Positions 1 through 10,239 of a stretch of DNA of 64,000 nucleotides are shown piece by piece. Positions within the stretch are counted from its first letter, which is position 1. Each line of letters starts with the position of its first letter. Source of the stretch: Basidiobolus meristosporus CBS 931.73 (lineage: Eukaryota > Basidiobolomycota > Basidiobolomycetes > Basidiobolales > Basidiobolaceae); the NCBI GenBank assembly GCA_002104905.1, contig MCFE01000021.1, forward strand, positions 172,027-236,026. Reading direction: 5' to 3'. Under the pieces are notes generated by a model, which was not told the DNA's origin, did no database searches, and saw nothing but the letters and a program-made list of their open reading frames with translations. The translations under genes were made by a program, and so were the position numbers.

Positions 1-365
1 ATTCTTGGAGAAGATATTTAGAGCAAAGTCAGTCTCAACCAAGATTTAGTTGAACAAAAGTTCTTCAACATGAGAAAGAAGCCAGATGATGACAACTACA
101 ATTTATTACCAGAATGGAGACACTTGCAGAAGAGCTTTACAGTATTAATGCTGGTGTAGATGATGAAGAAATGATGCACTGTCTGCTTTGTGGCTTATTA
201 GACAAGTATGAACCGCTCATATTTTCTTTTGAGAGCAGGGAACTCAATTTGACTTTAGACTATGTCAACAGAACTAATGTACTCCATGTGCCTGGAAAAG
301 CTAAGAACCAGCTCTCAGTTAGTAAAGCAACTACTTTGGGACTAAAATTTGTTTTGATAAGCTGA
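1..365 (+). pseudogene. Copia gag remnant fused to post-protease segment
   Basis: The first ~290 bases encode UBN2-type Copia gag in shifting frames (a piece reading KFFNMRKKPDDDNYN, then a piece ending LNLTLDYVNR). The frame then runs directly into the segment that normally follows the protease (LHVPGKAKNQLSVSKATTLG). The C-terminal gag zinc knuckle and the protease active site are absent, so an internal deletion joined the two parts. No start codon belongs to this fragment because the 5' end is outside the window. Confidence 0.75.
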
Positions 366-479
366 GCTGCTCAATATTGAGTGACAATGGACAAAAATTA
401 GCTTTGGGAATCAGAGATGACATTTATACTGGTTATAATGTAGGATTATTGTATCTGAATATGTTAATATTGCTATAAT

Positions 480-1620
480 TGATGAACCTAACTGGGATAC
501 ATGGAATAGGAAGCTAAGACACATTGCAGAGCAGAAAATGAGCCAATTAGTGAAAAATTAACTTGTTTTAGGCCCTAATTACCCAAATCCAATAAAATTG
601 AGTGTGTGTAAGGGATGTTCATATGGTAAACAAGCTAGGCAATGTTTCAGGAGCTCAGGATGCATCAAAACCACCAAAATATTGGCTATTGTGCACTCAG
701 ACATATGTGGACCCATGAGAACACTGTCTTATGGAGCCAAGAGACACTTAATGATGGTAATTGATAGCAAGACAAGATATACATGGGTGTACCTACTCAA
801 GACAAAGGATGAGGCTTTGAAGACATTTAAGCACTTCAAAAACATGGCAGATACACCAACTGGGCGTAAAATAAGAATACTTTGAGGAGACAATGGAGGG
901 GAATACTGCTCAAAGGAGTTTGCAAAATACTGCACATCTATTGGTATACTTTGGCAGACCACTGTTCCACACACTCCACAGCAGAATTGAGTAGCAGAAT
1001 GTGCAAATAGAACAATATTAAAGATGGGAAGATCTATACTACATGATAAGGGAATGGACTATAAGTTTTGGGCTGATCTGTTACTACCATGGTATACCTC
1101 AATAATATATGCACAATAATAGCACTACATGACTCTACACCCTGTGAAGCATATACAGGCTGAAAACCAAACCCCCAGCACCTAAGGATCTTTGGCAGTG
1201 ATGCTTTTCATGACATCCCTGACAAAAAAATGCTCAAAGCTGGAACCAAAGAGTAGAAAAGGGATCTCTCTTAGGTATTGTGAGGATAATAAAGGGTATA
1301 GAGTGTATGATGGCCAGATTCAGAAGCTAATCAAGAGCAGAGATGTTGTATTTGAGGAGAACTCAGATCAGAATGCCACTGAAATCATTGGCTAGCTGCC
1401 TGATGATGCAATCAAAACAAATGAGGAAGATATTTACCTAACTCTCCAAGATATTAAAGATAATTTAGCAGTTCCAGATCAGAGCAGATTATCCCAGTTA
1501 GGATATCTACCACAAAAAGAAATGCCCCTGGATCCTGGTGGGAGACATCCAATGATCATGAAGAAGCTTGTCTTGCCTGATGTGCTTAACCTCTGAATGT
1601 GGAACAGGCAATGCAAAGTC
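480..1620 (+). pseudogene. Copia integrase remnant
   Basis: A degraded pre-integrase zinc-finger segment (CKGCSYGKQAR) is followed by the integrase core: first Asp in VHSDICGPM near 690, second Asp in GDNGGEY just after an in-frame TGA at 883-885, and the Glu region VAECANR after another stop. The C-terminal integrase strand (KSRKGISLRYCEDNKGYRVYD) is in the open stretch 1192-1395. Several stops look like single C-to-T or G-to-A changes of sense codons. Confidence 0.8.
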
Positions 1621-1633
1621 CAGATGCTAAAAT

Positions 1634-2010
1634 TGTTATGATCTTCCACATGAATGATTAAGTCAGATCAGTTTTTAGTCAAATCAATTAGTAATATGCT
1701 TAGCCTATTAGTATATCAATGATATCTATCAAATCAGTAGCATTAGTCAGCAAATGAATCATCAGATCCTTATCAGACAGAATTAGATATATTCAGTAGG
1801 ATCTTATTGGGTGATGATGATGCAATCATATCAGTCATCAGCCACTACCAACCTTAAGAAATACAAATAGTCAGCAATTGATCTGGCAAAATGTATATAA
1901 GGAGCTGCTTGAACCTCAATAAAAATCAGTTCAAATTTTAGTGAATACAATACTAGCTAAATTCTCTATTTCTTTACAACTCTTATATCAGGACTTGTAG
2001 AATAATGTAG
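1634..2010 (+). repeat. Solo LTR of a third family (LTR-C), inserted in Copia copy A1
   Basis: This ~377 bp AT-rich block starts TGTTATGATCT and interrupts Copia coding sequence between the integrase tail and the reverse-transcriptase start; Copia similarity resumes at about 2012 (AMLEEYHLLIW). A reverse-complement copy of about the same length lies at 7878-8254 in Copia copy A2, at a different point of the element, so the block is a mobile unit and not part of Copia. It has a TATA-like element (TGTATATAAGG) near 1893-1903 and an AATAAA near 1919. The 3' boundary is approximate and no clean target duplication was found. Confidence 0.7.
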
Positions 2011-2029
2011 CAACAAGCCATGCTGGAGG

Positions 2030-3183
2030 AGTACCATTTACTAATCTGGGCAAAATTGTGGGAACTAGTGGACTTACCAAATGGTGGAAAGTCAATAGGA
2101 TGTAGAAGGGTTTAAAAGATCAAGATAACCTCAAATAGTACCATTAATAAGTAAAAGGCTAGATTTGTGGCTAAAGGCTATTCCCAGATCCAGGGACTAG
2201 ATTTTAAGGAAACACTTGCTCCAGTTGCCAAATTTAACTCCATTAGGACAGTTCTAGCCCTGGAAGCTATACACAGTCTAGATCTACACCAAATGGACAT
2301 CAAAACAGCCTTTTTAAATGTGGATCTGCAAGTAACTCTAAATATAAAGCAACCAGAGGGTTTTACCAATCCAAAAGGTCCTCATAAGGTGTGCAGACTT
2401 AGGAAGTTGCTTATGGGCTTAAGTCAGTGCCAAGAGCATGGTGTAACAAGATCAACATATATCTAGAGGAGATTGTGTTCATTTATAGCACTGCAGATCA
2501 CAATATGTATGTGAGACAGCTCAAAAAGGGTGTGATAATCCTGGTCCTTTATGTGGACAACCTAATAATAGCCACAAGTGACCAGGAGGTACTTAAACAG
2601 ACAAAATCAGATCTCTTCAGCAAGTTTGAGGTGAAAGATTGTGGAAAATTGGGCTATTTTCTTGGGATTGGAGTCAAATTTGACATACCTAAGCAGGACA
2701 TTGTGCTGAATCAGTCTAAGTACATCAGCAACATTCTTAGATGCTTTAAAATTGATTATTGCAAGCCTGCAGCTACCCCAGGGACAATTCTTTATGCTGG
2801 TGCAGCTATTACTTGAAATTGCAAGCAACAACCAACTGTGGCCCTATCTACAACTGTAGCTGAGTTTATGGCTACTTGTCAAGCAATTGAGGAGGCTCTA
2901 TGGCTACAAAAATTACTCAAAAACTTGGGTGTTAATTCAGATGAGCCAGCATGTACTTACAAGGATAATCAAGGTTGTATTTCACCAGCTAGGAATCTTA
3001 CTGATCATGCCAGAACTAAGCACATAGATATACAACACCACTTTGTAAGGGAAGCTGTAGAAAGTACCTTAGTAGAGTTAGTCTACTGCCTAATTGACAA
3101 GATGGTGGCAGTTATAATGACAAAACCACTGGCTGGGCCACAATTTGAGAGTTTCAGAAAAGAATTAGGATTAAAAAATTATT
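2030..3183 (+). pseudogene. Copia reverse transcriptase and RNase H remnant
   Basis: The RVT_2-type reverse transcriptase begins near 2030 (LLIWAKLWELVDLP) and continues in open pieces at 2167-2466 and 2427-2816. The catalytic box reads YVDNLIIAT instead of YVDD, so an essential Asp is lost. A section is missing between the RT end (about 2810) and RNase H. RNase H at 2838-3183 retains ALSTTVAEFMA, the DNQGCIS box and the TKHIDIQHHFVRE block. Frameshifts and stops rule out function. Confidence 0.85.
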
Positions 3184-3196
3184 TGGTTGAGGGGAG

Positions 3197-3460
3197 TGTG
3201 TAAGTACTGGACTATTTGGTATCATTCAGCAGCTAAAAATCTACTTAATAATTCTGGACTAGTCCTGGTTGCAGTCAGACTAACCAACAGCCTCAATGTT
3301 CTATTTGAAGCATCTAATAATGTCCCTGTAATACTTGGACTGACTGCACAAATATCCTGCATAGGCCTGCTCAATTTGACTTCATTTCCAAGAAGAGAGC
3401 TCCTTTTCTCAAGATCTTTGATATCAGAATTGATGGAAAAGTCTGATTTGTTTGTTTAAG
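3197..3460 (+). repeat. Partial 3' LTR of Copia copy A1 (LTR-A)
   Basis: The LTR begins TGTGTAAGTACTGG right after the purine tract GGGGAG. The first ~75 bases match, with substitutions, the start of the minus-strand LTR at 23655-24079 (shared blocks include TTGGTATCATTCAGCA and CTGGACTAGTC). After about 3300 the similarity is no longer visible by eye, and at about 3460 the sequence passes into RT of copy A2 on the other strand. The right boundary is set by that junction. Confidence 0.6.
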
Positions 3461-4340
3461 TGCCTTCTAGTCTCTTGTAGCTATTGTTAGGTAGTCTGTA
3501 CAGAGTACCATAATAAGCATTCCCTTTTGAAGCTGCTCCAATTGTAAATTGTGATCTACAGTGCAGCAAAGGAACCAAACTCATAAATATAAGTGTAAAT
3601 GATGTAATACCATGCTCTAGGTGCCTACTTAAGCCAATAAGGTGTGCACACCATATGGGGGCCTTATAGATTGACAAAACCTTCTGGTTACTGCTGTCAG
3701 ATTTAACAACATCAGATAAAGCTTACTTACTTAAGTTATCTTGGGACATGGACAATTATTGTTATGAATCTTAAAAAGATACCATCTAGTAGTGAGATTT
3801 AAATGTTTAATCCAAAAAAATGTTACATTTAAAAAATCAATGTGGATATATATGCATGAATGATGGAACCTGGAACACCAATAGAAATCATATCTCCTTC
3901 TGGAAGAACCCCATTCAAGAATGTTGTTTTGAAGTCCACTTGGTGCAGATCTAGAATCTTTACAGCTTCCAGCGCTGGAACTCTCCTAATGGTGTTAAAT
4001 TTGGCTACCAAAGCAAATATTTTCTTGAAGTCTAGTTTGTGGATCTGGGAATAGCCTTGGGCATCTAGACTTTGCATTGCCTGATTCAGATTCTGAGATC
4101 TAGCACATATGGTATGAGAAGCTTCTTCATGGTCATTGGATGCCTGCCACCAAGATCCAAGGGCATTCTTATTCTAGTAGATCTCCTTACTGGGATATTC
4201 TGTACTGATCTGAAACTAGTATACTTTGATTCTGCATTTGGCTGCATTAGATATGAATCTTGCTCAGTTGCAGTGGTTGCATTGTCAAACAGTCAGCCAA
4301 TGATCTTAGTTGCTTACGGATCTAAGCTCTTCACAGATAC
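3461..4340 (-). pseudogene. Copia reverse transcriptase remnant of copy A2
   Basis: The clearest part is 4062-3880 (YSQIHKLDFKKIFALVAKF ... DLHQVDFKTTFLNG), the N-terminal RT fingers region. Similarity to copy A1 RT resumes at about 3695-3460. Between them, about 3700-3855 is an AT-rich stretch of ~155 bases with no counterpart in copy A1, perhaps a small insertion. The piece 4340-4080 is the spacer before RT and also matches copy A1 (near 1440-1620). Confidence 0.7.
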
Positions 4341-5087
4341 AATAGACTTGTTCCATTGTACTGTGCCCAGGCACGCGGTGCAATCCGCAGTCTTTAAGAG
4401 CAATTGGGTGCAATATTGTAGCTACCAGTAGGCAGGATTGCTCTTGGACAATTTTGTACCATGTGGGATGATCTTGCACACTATGGCACACTCTGACACA
4501 ATGAGGTTGGCACAAATGATTGTGCCCACTTGTAATGTTTGCACCATGTACGCAATTGGATACCGCTATTATGGTAGGTAAAATCCAGTATCTGGATATG
4601 TTTCTTTAATGTAAATGGAAATAAATGCGTATCACACTATAAACTACACCGATACTTACCATTTTAGTTACAATCACTCCAATTGGATGGTATCTCAGTG
4701 GTTAATTGGTCCAAAAGTATTTCAAAGCTTTCAGCCCCCAATTGGCTCTTTGACCATACACAAGCTACCTGATTTGCCATCAAATATCCCATTTTGCCCA
4801 TTAAGCAAGTAAATCCCTGATCCTGGTGATTGGATAAGGTGTCATAGCTAGCACACAACCAATTGTATGGGTGCAAATCAGATCAAATGGCTGCACTGGT
4901 GCCACAGATGATGTATACATATGCAGGGTGTTTATTTATAGGGGTCCTGTCTCAAATGTGAGACAACCTTAATATTGTTTATATCAAAAACTTAGTGATC
5001 ACTGATTTGAGATGGCTTGATGCAGATTGCAAAAAAGAAATGCGTTGTTTAAATCATTACAAATAATAGCAATTCAATGCAAAGGCA

Positions 5088-6340
5088 TCATCTTCTCCTA
5101 GGCGTTTTTCTCATAGGGATTACTACTGAAGCATTTAGTAGTGATTCACTTTGCACACCTAAACTACTTCCTTGTTGACTATCCTCTTGGCTACTTGTGT
5201 ATTTGTAGTCTGTATTTTGCCTCCTAGTTGATGAGTGCAATGCTGCAACTTGGCCATGCTGAATTGTTCCATATGATCCAACTGAGCCAGCCTGCAGTGC
5301 TATGTGCTGATGCGCTCTTTTACTTGCCATAGGCTCTGGTGGTGGAGGCACTTCATGTGGGTCATCATCCGTCAGTTCACCAGAAGAAACTTGCAGATGG
5401 TCAGGTGTAATGGCATGCGCAGATGCAACTCAATGCGCTGGAACAACCCTTGGCCGAGTTTGATGTGATGCCACTTGTTGACATGACTTGGCCTGCTCCA
5501 ATGGACTTGTGTCTTTTTGAGCAGTTTGGCGGGTTTTGGCAGTTTTGCTCTGAAGCGCATGCATTGACTCAATATGCATTGAGTCAATGCAGGGCGCTCT
5601 TGCAAAGGGTGCTAGCATAGTTTGGGCCAATGTGTGCTGGCGTGCTGAAGTTGCAAGGGATGGTAAGGAATCCAGCAAGGTGTGCTGGCGCAATCTAGAC
5701 AATGTTGCCTGCAGTCTGTATTCTTCCTCTTGAATCTCACCTTCTGATTCCTCAAGGTATTCACTTACTCTCTGTCTAATACTTTGCAACTGTTGCCTGG
5801 ATGAGTCCTGTGTATATTCTCTTGGAAGCCACTTAGCTCTACTAATATGTCATGTAATACATCAGTCATTTGAGGCAAAAACTCATTCAAAATCTCTTTG
5901 GTTCCCTAAATCAAGGCAAAACAGATGTGTCTGTCCCATACTGTGCAAATTGCATGCAAAATTGTTCCTGCGTGGCTTCCTCATCAAATCCCCTCACGCT
6001 CAGCTTATTCTTGATTTCAATACTTGTCTTGTTATATATCTTCTTACATACATCTGCTGGCATCTTGATGTAGAACTCATGCCACAGCTTTCTACTCAGG
6101 TTCTTCCATCTCTGTCAACTCTCCAAGGTATCTAGTTGTGCTAGATTAATGAGTAGTGCCCATATATCTGTATGAAGGCTCATCATAGACACTTGGGCCA
6201 GACTGAAATCATTTGGCAAGAACTCAAACAGATCTAACATTGCCTTTTGCAGTCTGGACCACGTTTGTGAGCTGGGGGATGGGTTTTGTCTGGGTTGAAC
6301 TAAAGATGAGTTGAGACATGGTATAGGGACCATGGTGACA
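5088..6340 (-). pseudogene. Second ORF of the Harbinger-like element (function not recognised)
   Basis: Minus-strand open pieces run from about 6333 (MVPIPCLNSSLVQPRQ) through 6115 and, after a shift of frame or an intron, through a basic and aromatic stretch (RWKNLSRKLWHEFY, then KKIYNKTSIEIKNKL) to about 5925. A Gln/Ser/Glu-rich portion follows at 5789-5430, and an open piece ends with TSSQEDSQQGSS and a basic tail at 5088. The position, opposite the transposase, fits the Myb/SANT-like accessory protein of PIF/Harbinger elements, and the Trp-rich basic stretch would suit a DNA-binding domain, but I cannot confirm the family by eye. Exon joins are unclear. Confidence 0.4.
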
Positions 6341-7089
6341 GATTTGGATACTTATACAGTGGTGTATTGGCATCAACCTGGTCTTATATGAAATATATAT
6401 GAAAACAATGTGATTGTTGAATTTTCCATATATTATGCATGATGCATCTTGGATTGCATTGACATGGATCAAATCACATCAATCTCAAATCTCCTATTTG
6501 ATTAAAGACTTGTGAGTAAAACATCAATAAAAATACCCAGTCATAGTTTGAGGATGACTTTTGCAACACAATGATGGGACACATGGCAATTGACGGAGAT
6601 TTAATCATAATGCATGGAAAATCACATAAATAAAGCTGATTGCGCCAAATTGAATCAAATCATATCAGCACAATCCTCACCAATTTTAATATGACTTACT
6701 CATCTGAATGGTGTTTTCTTATCAATCCCATCACTACCACCGGTTTTCCTTTTGACAAACCAGAGGAGATCTATACCAAGTACTGTGGTCCATCTACCCC
6801 AATCTACTCAAGGAGATCCCATGTTAAGCTTCTCTGCTATCACAAAAACTATTGCCTTGCAAGGTTTCATCCCACCATCCATGGCAACAAAAGTCCTAGA
6901 AGTTTTCATTCTCAGCTGACAGCAATGGAGAACCACCTTGCTGAGGGTATGAATGACTTGGAGCAAGCTTGGATTACTAGGTTTAGAAGCTCCAATAGAC
7001 TTTGATATCCCAGAGTGTTCAGCAACAGGTTCCATATAAAGAGTATTTTGGATACCTTCCCAGTCAGGATTAACAGACCTTCTAGAGGG

Positions 7090-7575
7090 TAGAGGCACTT
7101 TTATTCTGGCAAGTACAAGGCACACTGTGTGAAGCTTCAAGCACTGTCTGACATTAAGGGTAGCATCATCTGGTTTAGTGGGCCATTTACTGGAAGTAGG
7201 CATGACAAAGCACTCTGGGTAGAGAATCATTCAGAATACAGTAGAGGGGAGAAATGTATGGCAGACTTAGCTTATATAGGAGAGGATTGTCAGAGATTAG
7301 GATGTATTACAGCTTATAGGAAGCCAAGGAATGGTGTGCTTAGCAGGAAGCAGGAGCTCTACAATGAGATATATAATCATTTCAGAGTGATGGTAGAGCA
7401 TACATTTGGATATCTGAAGAGATTCAGCATATTGGCAGGTAAATACAGAGGAAAGTCATATATAGGAGTGCACAGCAGAATAAGTAAAATAGTTAAGATA
7501 CTTATCAATGCACAGTATATTCATACAAGAAGACATCCACTGAGAGAGATGTGTTTGGAGCATTATGTAGAGTAA
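7090..7575 (+). pseudogene. Harbinger-type DDE transposase, C-terminal part
   Basis: An open frame from about 7099 to the stop at 7573-7575 reads FYSGKYKAHCVKLQALSD, then GPFTGSRHDKALW, DLAYIG and NHFRVMVEHTFGYLKRFSIL. These match the DDE_Tnp_4 (HARBI1/IS5-like) core: the block around the second catalytic Asp (SRHD) and the Glu-bearing block VEHTFGYLKRF. The N-terminal half with the first Asp and the DNA-binding part is not readable in 6640-7090, so the gene is truncated or its exons have decayed. It lies at the right end of the element. Confidence 0.75.
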
Positions 7576-7751
7576 ATAAAGCAAGGAAAGCACTACTCTG
7601 AGCAACATAAGTAGAATCAAGTAAAATTACCAGTAACTATAACCTATCACTGGCATGATGGTAAAAATTATAGTGCCAGATAGTGCCAGATCAATCCGGC
7701 ACCATAAACAGGCTTGCACTATGTGGCACTATCTAATGGAGCAAGTCTAAT

Positions 7752-9100
7752 GTCTCTGCTCTTGATCAGCTTCTCAATTTTGCCATCACATAATCTGTAC
7801 CCTTTAGTATCTTTACATTAGCCATGAAAGATCCCTTTTCTACTTTTTGGTTCCAACTTTGAGTGTTTTTTGTCAGAGATATGATAATTACAAGTCTTGA
7901 TGTAAGAGTTGTAAAGGAATTGGGAGTTTAGCTAGTATTGAATACACCTACATTTGAACTGATCTGTCTTGAGGTTCCAGCAGCTACTTATTTACATTTT
8001 GCAAAATCAAATGCAGACCAATTGTATTTCCTGATGTAGGTTGCATCTGATGACTCATTTAGTGGCATCATTTCCACCTAATCCTATCTTACTGAGTATA
8101 TCTATTTGCTTATGACAAGGATCTACTAATTCATCTGCTGACTAGCACTACTGATATGATAGATAAAATTAATATACTGCTAGGCTAAACATGAAATTAA
8201 TTGATTAGACTAAAAGCTGGTCTAATTTGGACACTCAGGCATTAGATCATAACACAATAGAAAGCATTACTACCAAAGATGCTAATATGCTGAAGGGCTT
8301 ATGTTTTGCCTGTATATGCATTAAAGGGTGTAGAGTCCTGTAGTTCTGTTGTAGGGCATCTATTTCTGATGCATACTGTGGTAGCAACAGATTCAGCAAT
8401 AAACCTGTGGTCCATTCCCTTATCATGTAGTATACATCTTCCCTATTTGCTATTGTCTTATTTGCATGTTCTGCCCTTCCATTTTGCTGTGGAGTCTATT
8501 TGGCATTGCTCTGTTAAAGTATTTCCAGCAGTTGAGTAATTCTTTGCAAACTCCATAGAGCAGTATTATCCTGCATTGTCACTTCAAAGAACCTTCAACC
8601 TACACCCAGTTTTTGCTTGTGCCATGTTCTTGAAGTGCTTGAGCATATCTAAAGCATCATCCTCTGTCTTTAGGAAGTACACCCATGTATAATTTATCTT
8701 GTCATCAATAAACATCATATAATATCTCTTGGCTCCAAAGAACAGGGTTCCAATAGGCCCACATATATATGAGTATTTGATAGCCAGTATTTTGGTGGCA
8801 TGAATGCCCCCTGAGCTTCTAAAACATTGCCTAGTTGGTGTGCTATAGGAGCATCCCTATAGACATTCAAATTGATTGGTATTGAATAATTGAATCCCAA
8901 AACAGGTTGATTTTTCACCAGTTAGGTCATTTTCTGCTCCTTCATGTGTACTAGCCTTCTATGCCAAGTTTCTAAGCTAGTTTGATCAGCTTCAGCAATG
9001 TTGACATACTCAGGCACAATGATTTTGCATTTTAACTTGCATATAATGTGGTCCCTGAACCCCAAGGCTCTTCATGGAGCAGTCCTCCTTATACATACTC
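7752..9100 (-). pseudogene. Copia integrase and pre-integrase remnant of copy A2
   Basis: Minus-strand similarity to copy A1 integrase runs from about 9060 (AETWHRRL-like pre-integrase) through 8720-8260 (core with many stops) and, after the solo LTR, 7877-7752 (integrase tail with the KSRKG motif). The frame is broken in several places. Only short open stretches remain, such as 8918-8715. Confidence 0.7.
7878..8254 (-). repeat. Solo LTR of family C, inserted in Copia copy A2
   Basis: This is the reverse-complement relative of 1634-2010. On the minus strand it starts TGTTATGATCT (8254) and ends near ACTTGTAATTATC (about 7880). It splits the integrase region between sequences equivalent to copy A1 positions about 1203 and 1213. 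Alignment by eye shows colinear blocks with many substitutions, so this insertion is old and independent of the one in copy A1. Boundary bases are approximate. Confidence 0.7.
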
Positions 9101-9189
9101 TAAAGTCAGATTATCTTCTCTGCTTTCAGAAGAAAGTATCAGTGGCTCTTACTTGTCTGGTCAGCTCCACAGCAATAAGAGTATCCTTT

Positions 9190-9503
9190 CTTCATCATCT
9201 ACACCAGCATTAATACTGTAAAGTTCTTCTGCAAGTGTCTCCATTCTGGTAATGAATTGTAGTTGTCATCATCTGGCTTCTTCCTCATGTTGAAGAACTT
9301 CTGTTCAAATAAATCTTGATTGAGACTGACTTTGCTTCAAGGATCTTCTCCAAGGATTCCCATGCTGCTTTGGCAGTTTTGAAGCATTCATTTGTCCAAT
9401 GAAGGAATTTTGCACATTGATGCTTTTGGCATTGAATGCCTTTCTCTCCTTCTCTTGAAATTTCACCACTTCTTCTGCTGTACCTTTGGGCTCCAACTAT
9501 CAA
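9190..9503 (-). pseudogene. Copia gag remnant of copy A2
   Basis: Minus-strand frames at 9503-9285 and 9496-9305 contain gag pieces (PKGTAEEVVKFQEKERKAFN, QNSFIGQMNASKLPK, AAWESLEKILEAKS), with a frameshift between them. The 9300-9190 part is nearly the same as the opening bases of the window. The remnant ends at about 9503, where plus-strand gag of another Copia copy begins, so the two gag genes meet head to head. Confidence 0.75.
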
Positions 9504-10070
9504 GTGTGGAAAGTGAAGACAAAGATGCTGCTACAAGAAAGAGGTCTTTGAGATATTGTCATGGGAGATGAATGCCCTCCTAAAAATATGGGAGAGGAAG
9601 CCTTAAAATACCAGAAGAAGGAACAAAGTGCCTTTAACTGCATTTGCCTTAATGTTAAAGACAAACTGCTAATTCAATGCTCAAGAGTAAAAACAACAAA
9701 GAATGCCTGGAAGGCATTAGATGACACCTACCAGGCATGTTCAGCTGCTAAAAAAGTGTTTCTGAGACAAAAATTCTTTACTACAAAGATGCTGCCAGGA
9801 GAAGAAATGAAAAATCTAATAAACAGAATTACACTGCTGGTGGATGAAATGGAATCTGTGGGTGTACCAACTACTGATGAGCATGTGATAATTATCATCC
9901 TAGATAGCTTGACAAACAAGTTTCAGGGCCTTGTATCAGCCCCAGAGTCTGAACCTGAAGATTTGACCTTCAATTATGTAAATGGAAGGCTTGTGGATGA
10001 AGAATTAAGAAAATCAAGTGCCAATAAGAAGGAAGAAGAAAATGCTTTAATAAGCAATGATAACCAATAA
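9504..10070 (+). pseudogene. Copia gag (UBN2 type), copy B
   Basis: The gag starts mid-protein at about 9497-9504 with NYQVWKVKTKMLLQERGL, then a TGA in place of the expected Trp codon, then a long open stretch (9561-10070) with KTTKNAWKALDDTYQ, FTTKMLPGEEMKNLINRI and LDSLTNKFQGLV. These are the usual landmarks of Copia gag (gag-polypeptide of LTR copia-type). The frame is lost after 10070 where the zinc-knuckle region would be. The lack of a start region and the stop make it non-functional. Confidence 0.85.
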
Positions 10071-10239
10071 AAGAGGTACCCTAGACCTTACAAAGGCAAC
10101 AGCAACCTGTTTTCCAACTACTGCAAAAGGAAAGGGTAAACTTCAAACTTGTGCTTCAAAAAGAGAGATAGTCAGCAGAAAAAGTCTGAATATGGAAATG
10201 CTGCTACAACTGAAGATAGACTATTCATATTTGCACTAG

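Larger units (their letters stand above)
1..3460 (+). mobile_element. Degenerate Ty1/Copia retrotransposon, copy A1 (5' end outside window)
   Basis: The domain order gag, pre-integrase, integrase, reverse transcriptase, RNase H and then a partial LTR is the Copia order. The reading frame is broken by many stops and shifts, so the copy is dead. The window opens inside gag. A second copy of the same family lies in the opposite orientation at 3461-9503, and its gag is nearly identical to bases 1-150 here, so both belong to one family (called A). A purine tract at 3191-3196 precedes the LTR start (TGTGTAAG) at 3197. A foreign solo LTR interrupts the copy at 1634-2010. Confidence 0.9.
4344..7748. 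mobile_element. PIF/Harbinger-like DNA transposon, 3.4 kb, with TIRs and 3-bp target duplication
   Basis: The left end reads AGACTTGTTCCATTG and the right end, reverse-complemented, reads AGACTTGCTCCATTA, followed on both sides by TGTGCC/AGTGCC-rich sequence. The element is flanked by the duplicated trinucleotide AAT (4341-4343 and 7749-7751). Removing the element and one AAT restores the Copia sequence found uninterrupted in copy A1. Inside is a DDE_Tnp_4-type transposase fragment on the plus strand and a second, divergently oriented ORF on the minus strand, the two-gene layout known for PIF/Harbinger. The same terminal sequence bounds the palindrome at 16324-17056. Confidence 0.8.
3461..9503 (-). 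mobile_element. Degenerate Ty1/Copia retrotransposon, copy A2, with two nested insertions
   Basis: On the minus strand, gag (9503-9190), pre-integrase and integrase (about 9060-8255 and 7877-7752), the link region and RT start (4340-3829) and RT (about 3700-3461) follow the Copia order. The Harbinger-like element 4344-7748 and the solo LTR 7878-8254 are inserted in it. Segments 7752-7877 and 4080-4340 match copy A1 positions about 1210-1620 on the opposite strand. RNase H and the LTRs are missing: the 3' end stops at the tail-to-tail junction near 3460 and the 5' end at the head-to-head junction near 9503. Confidence 0.85.

Noticed and set aside
4344-7748. Helitron or CACTA assignment for this element
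   Set aside because: It has terminal inverted repeats with a 3-bp duplication and a DDE_Tnp_4-like core; no Rep/helicase or CACTA ends were seen.
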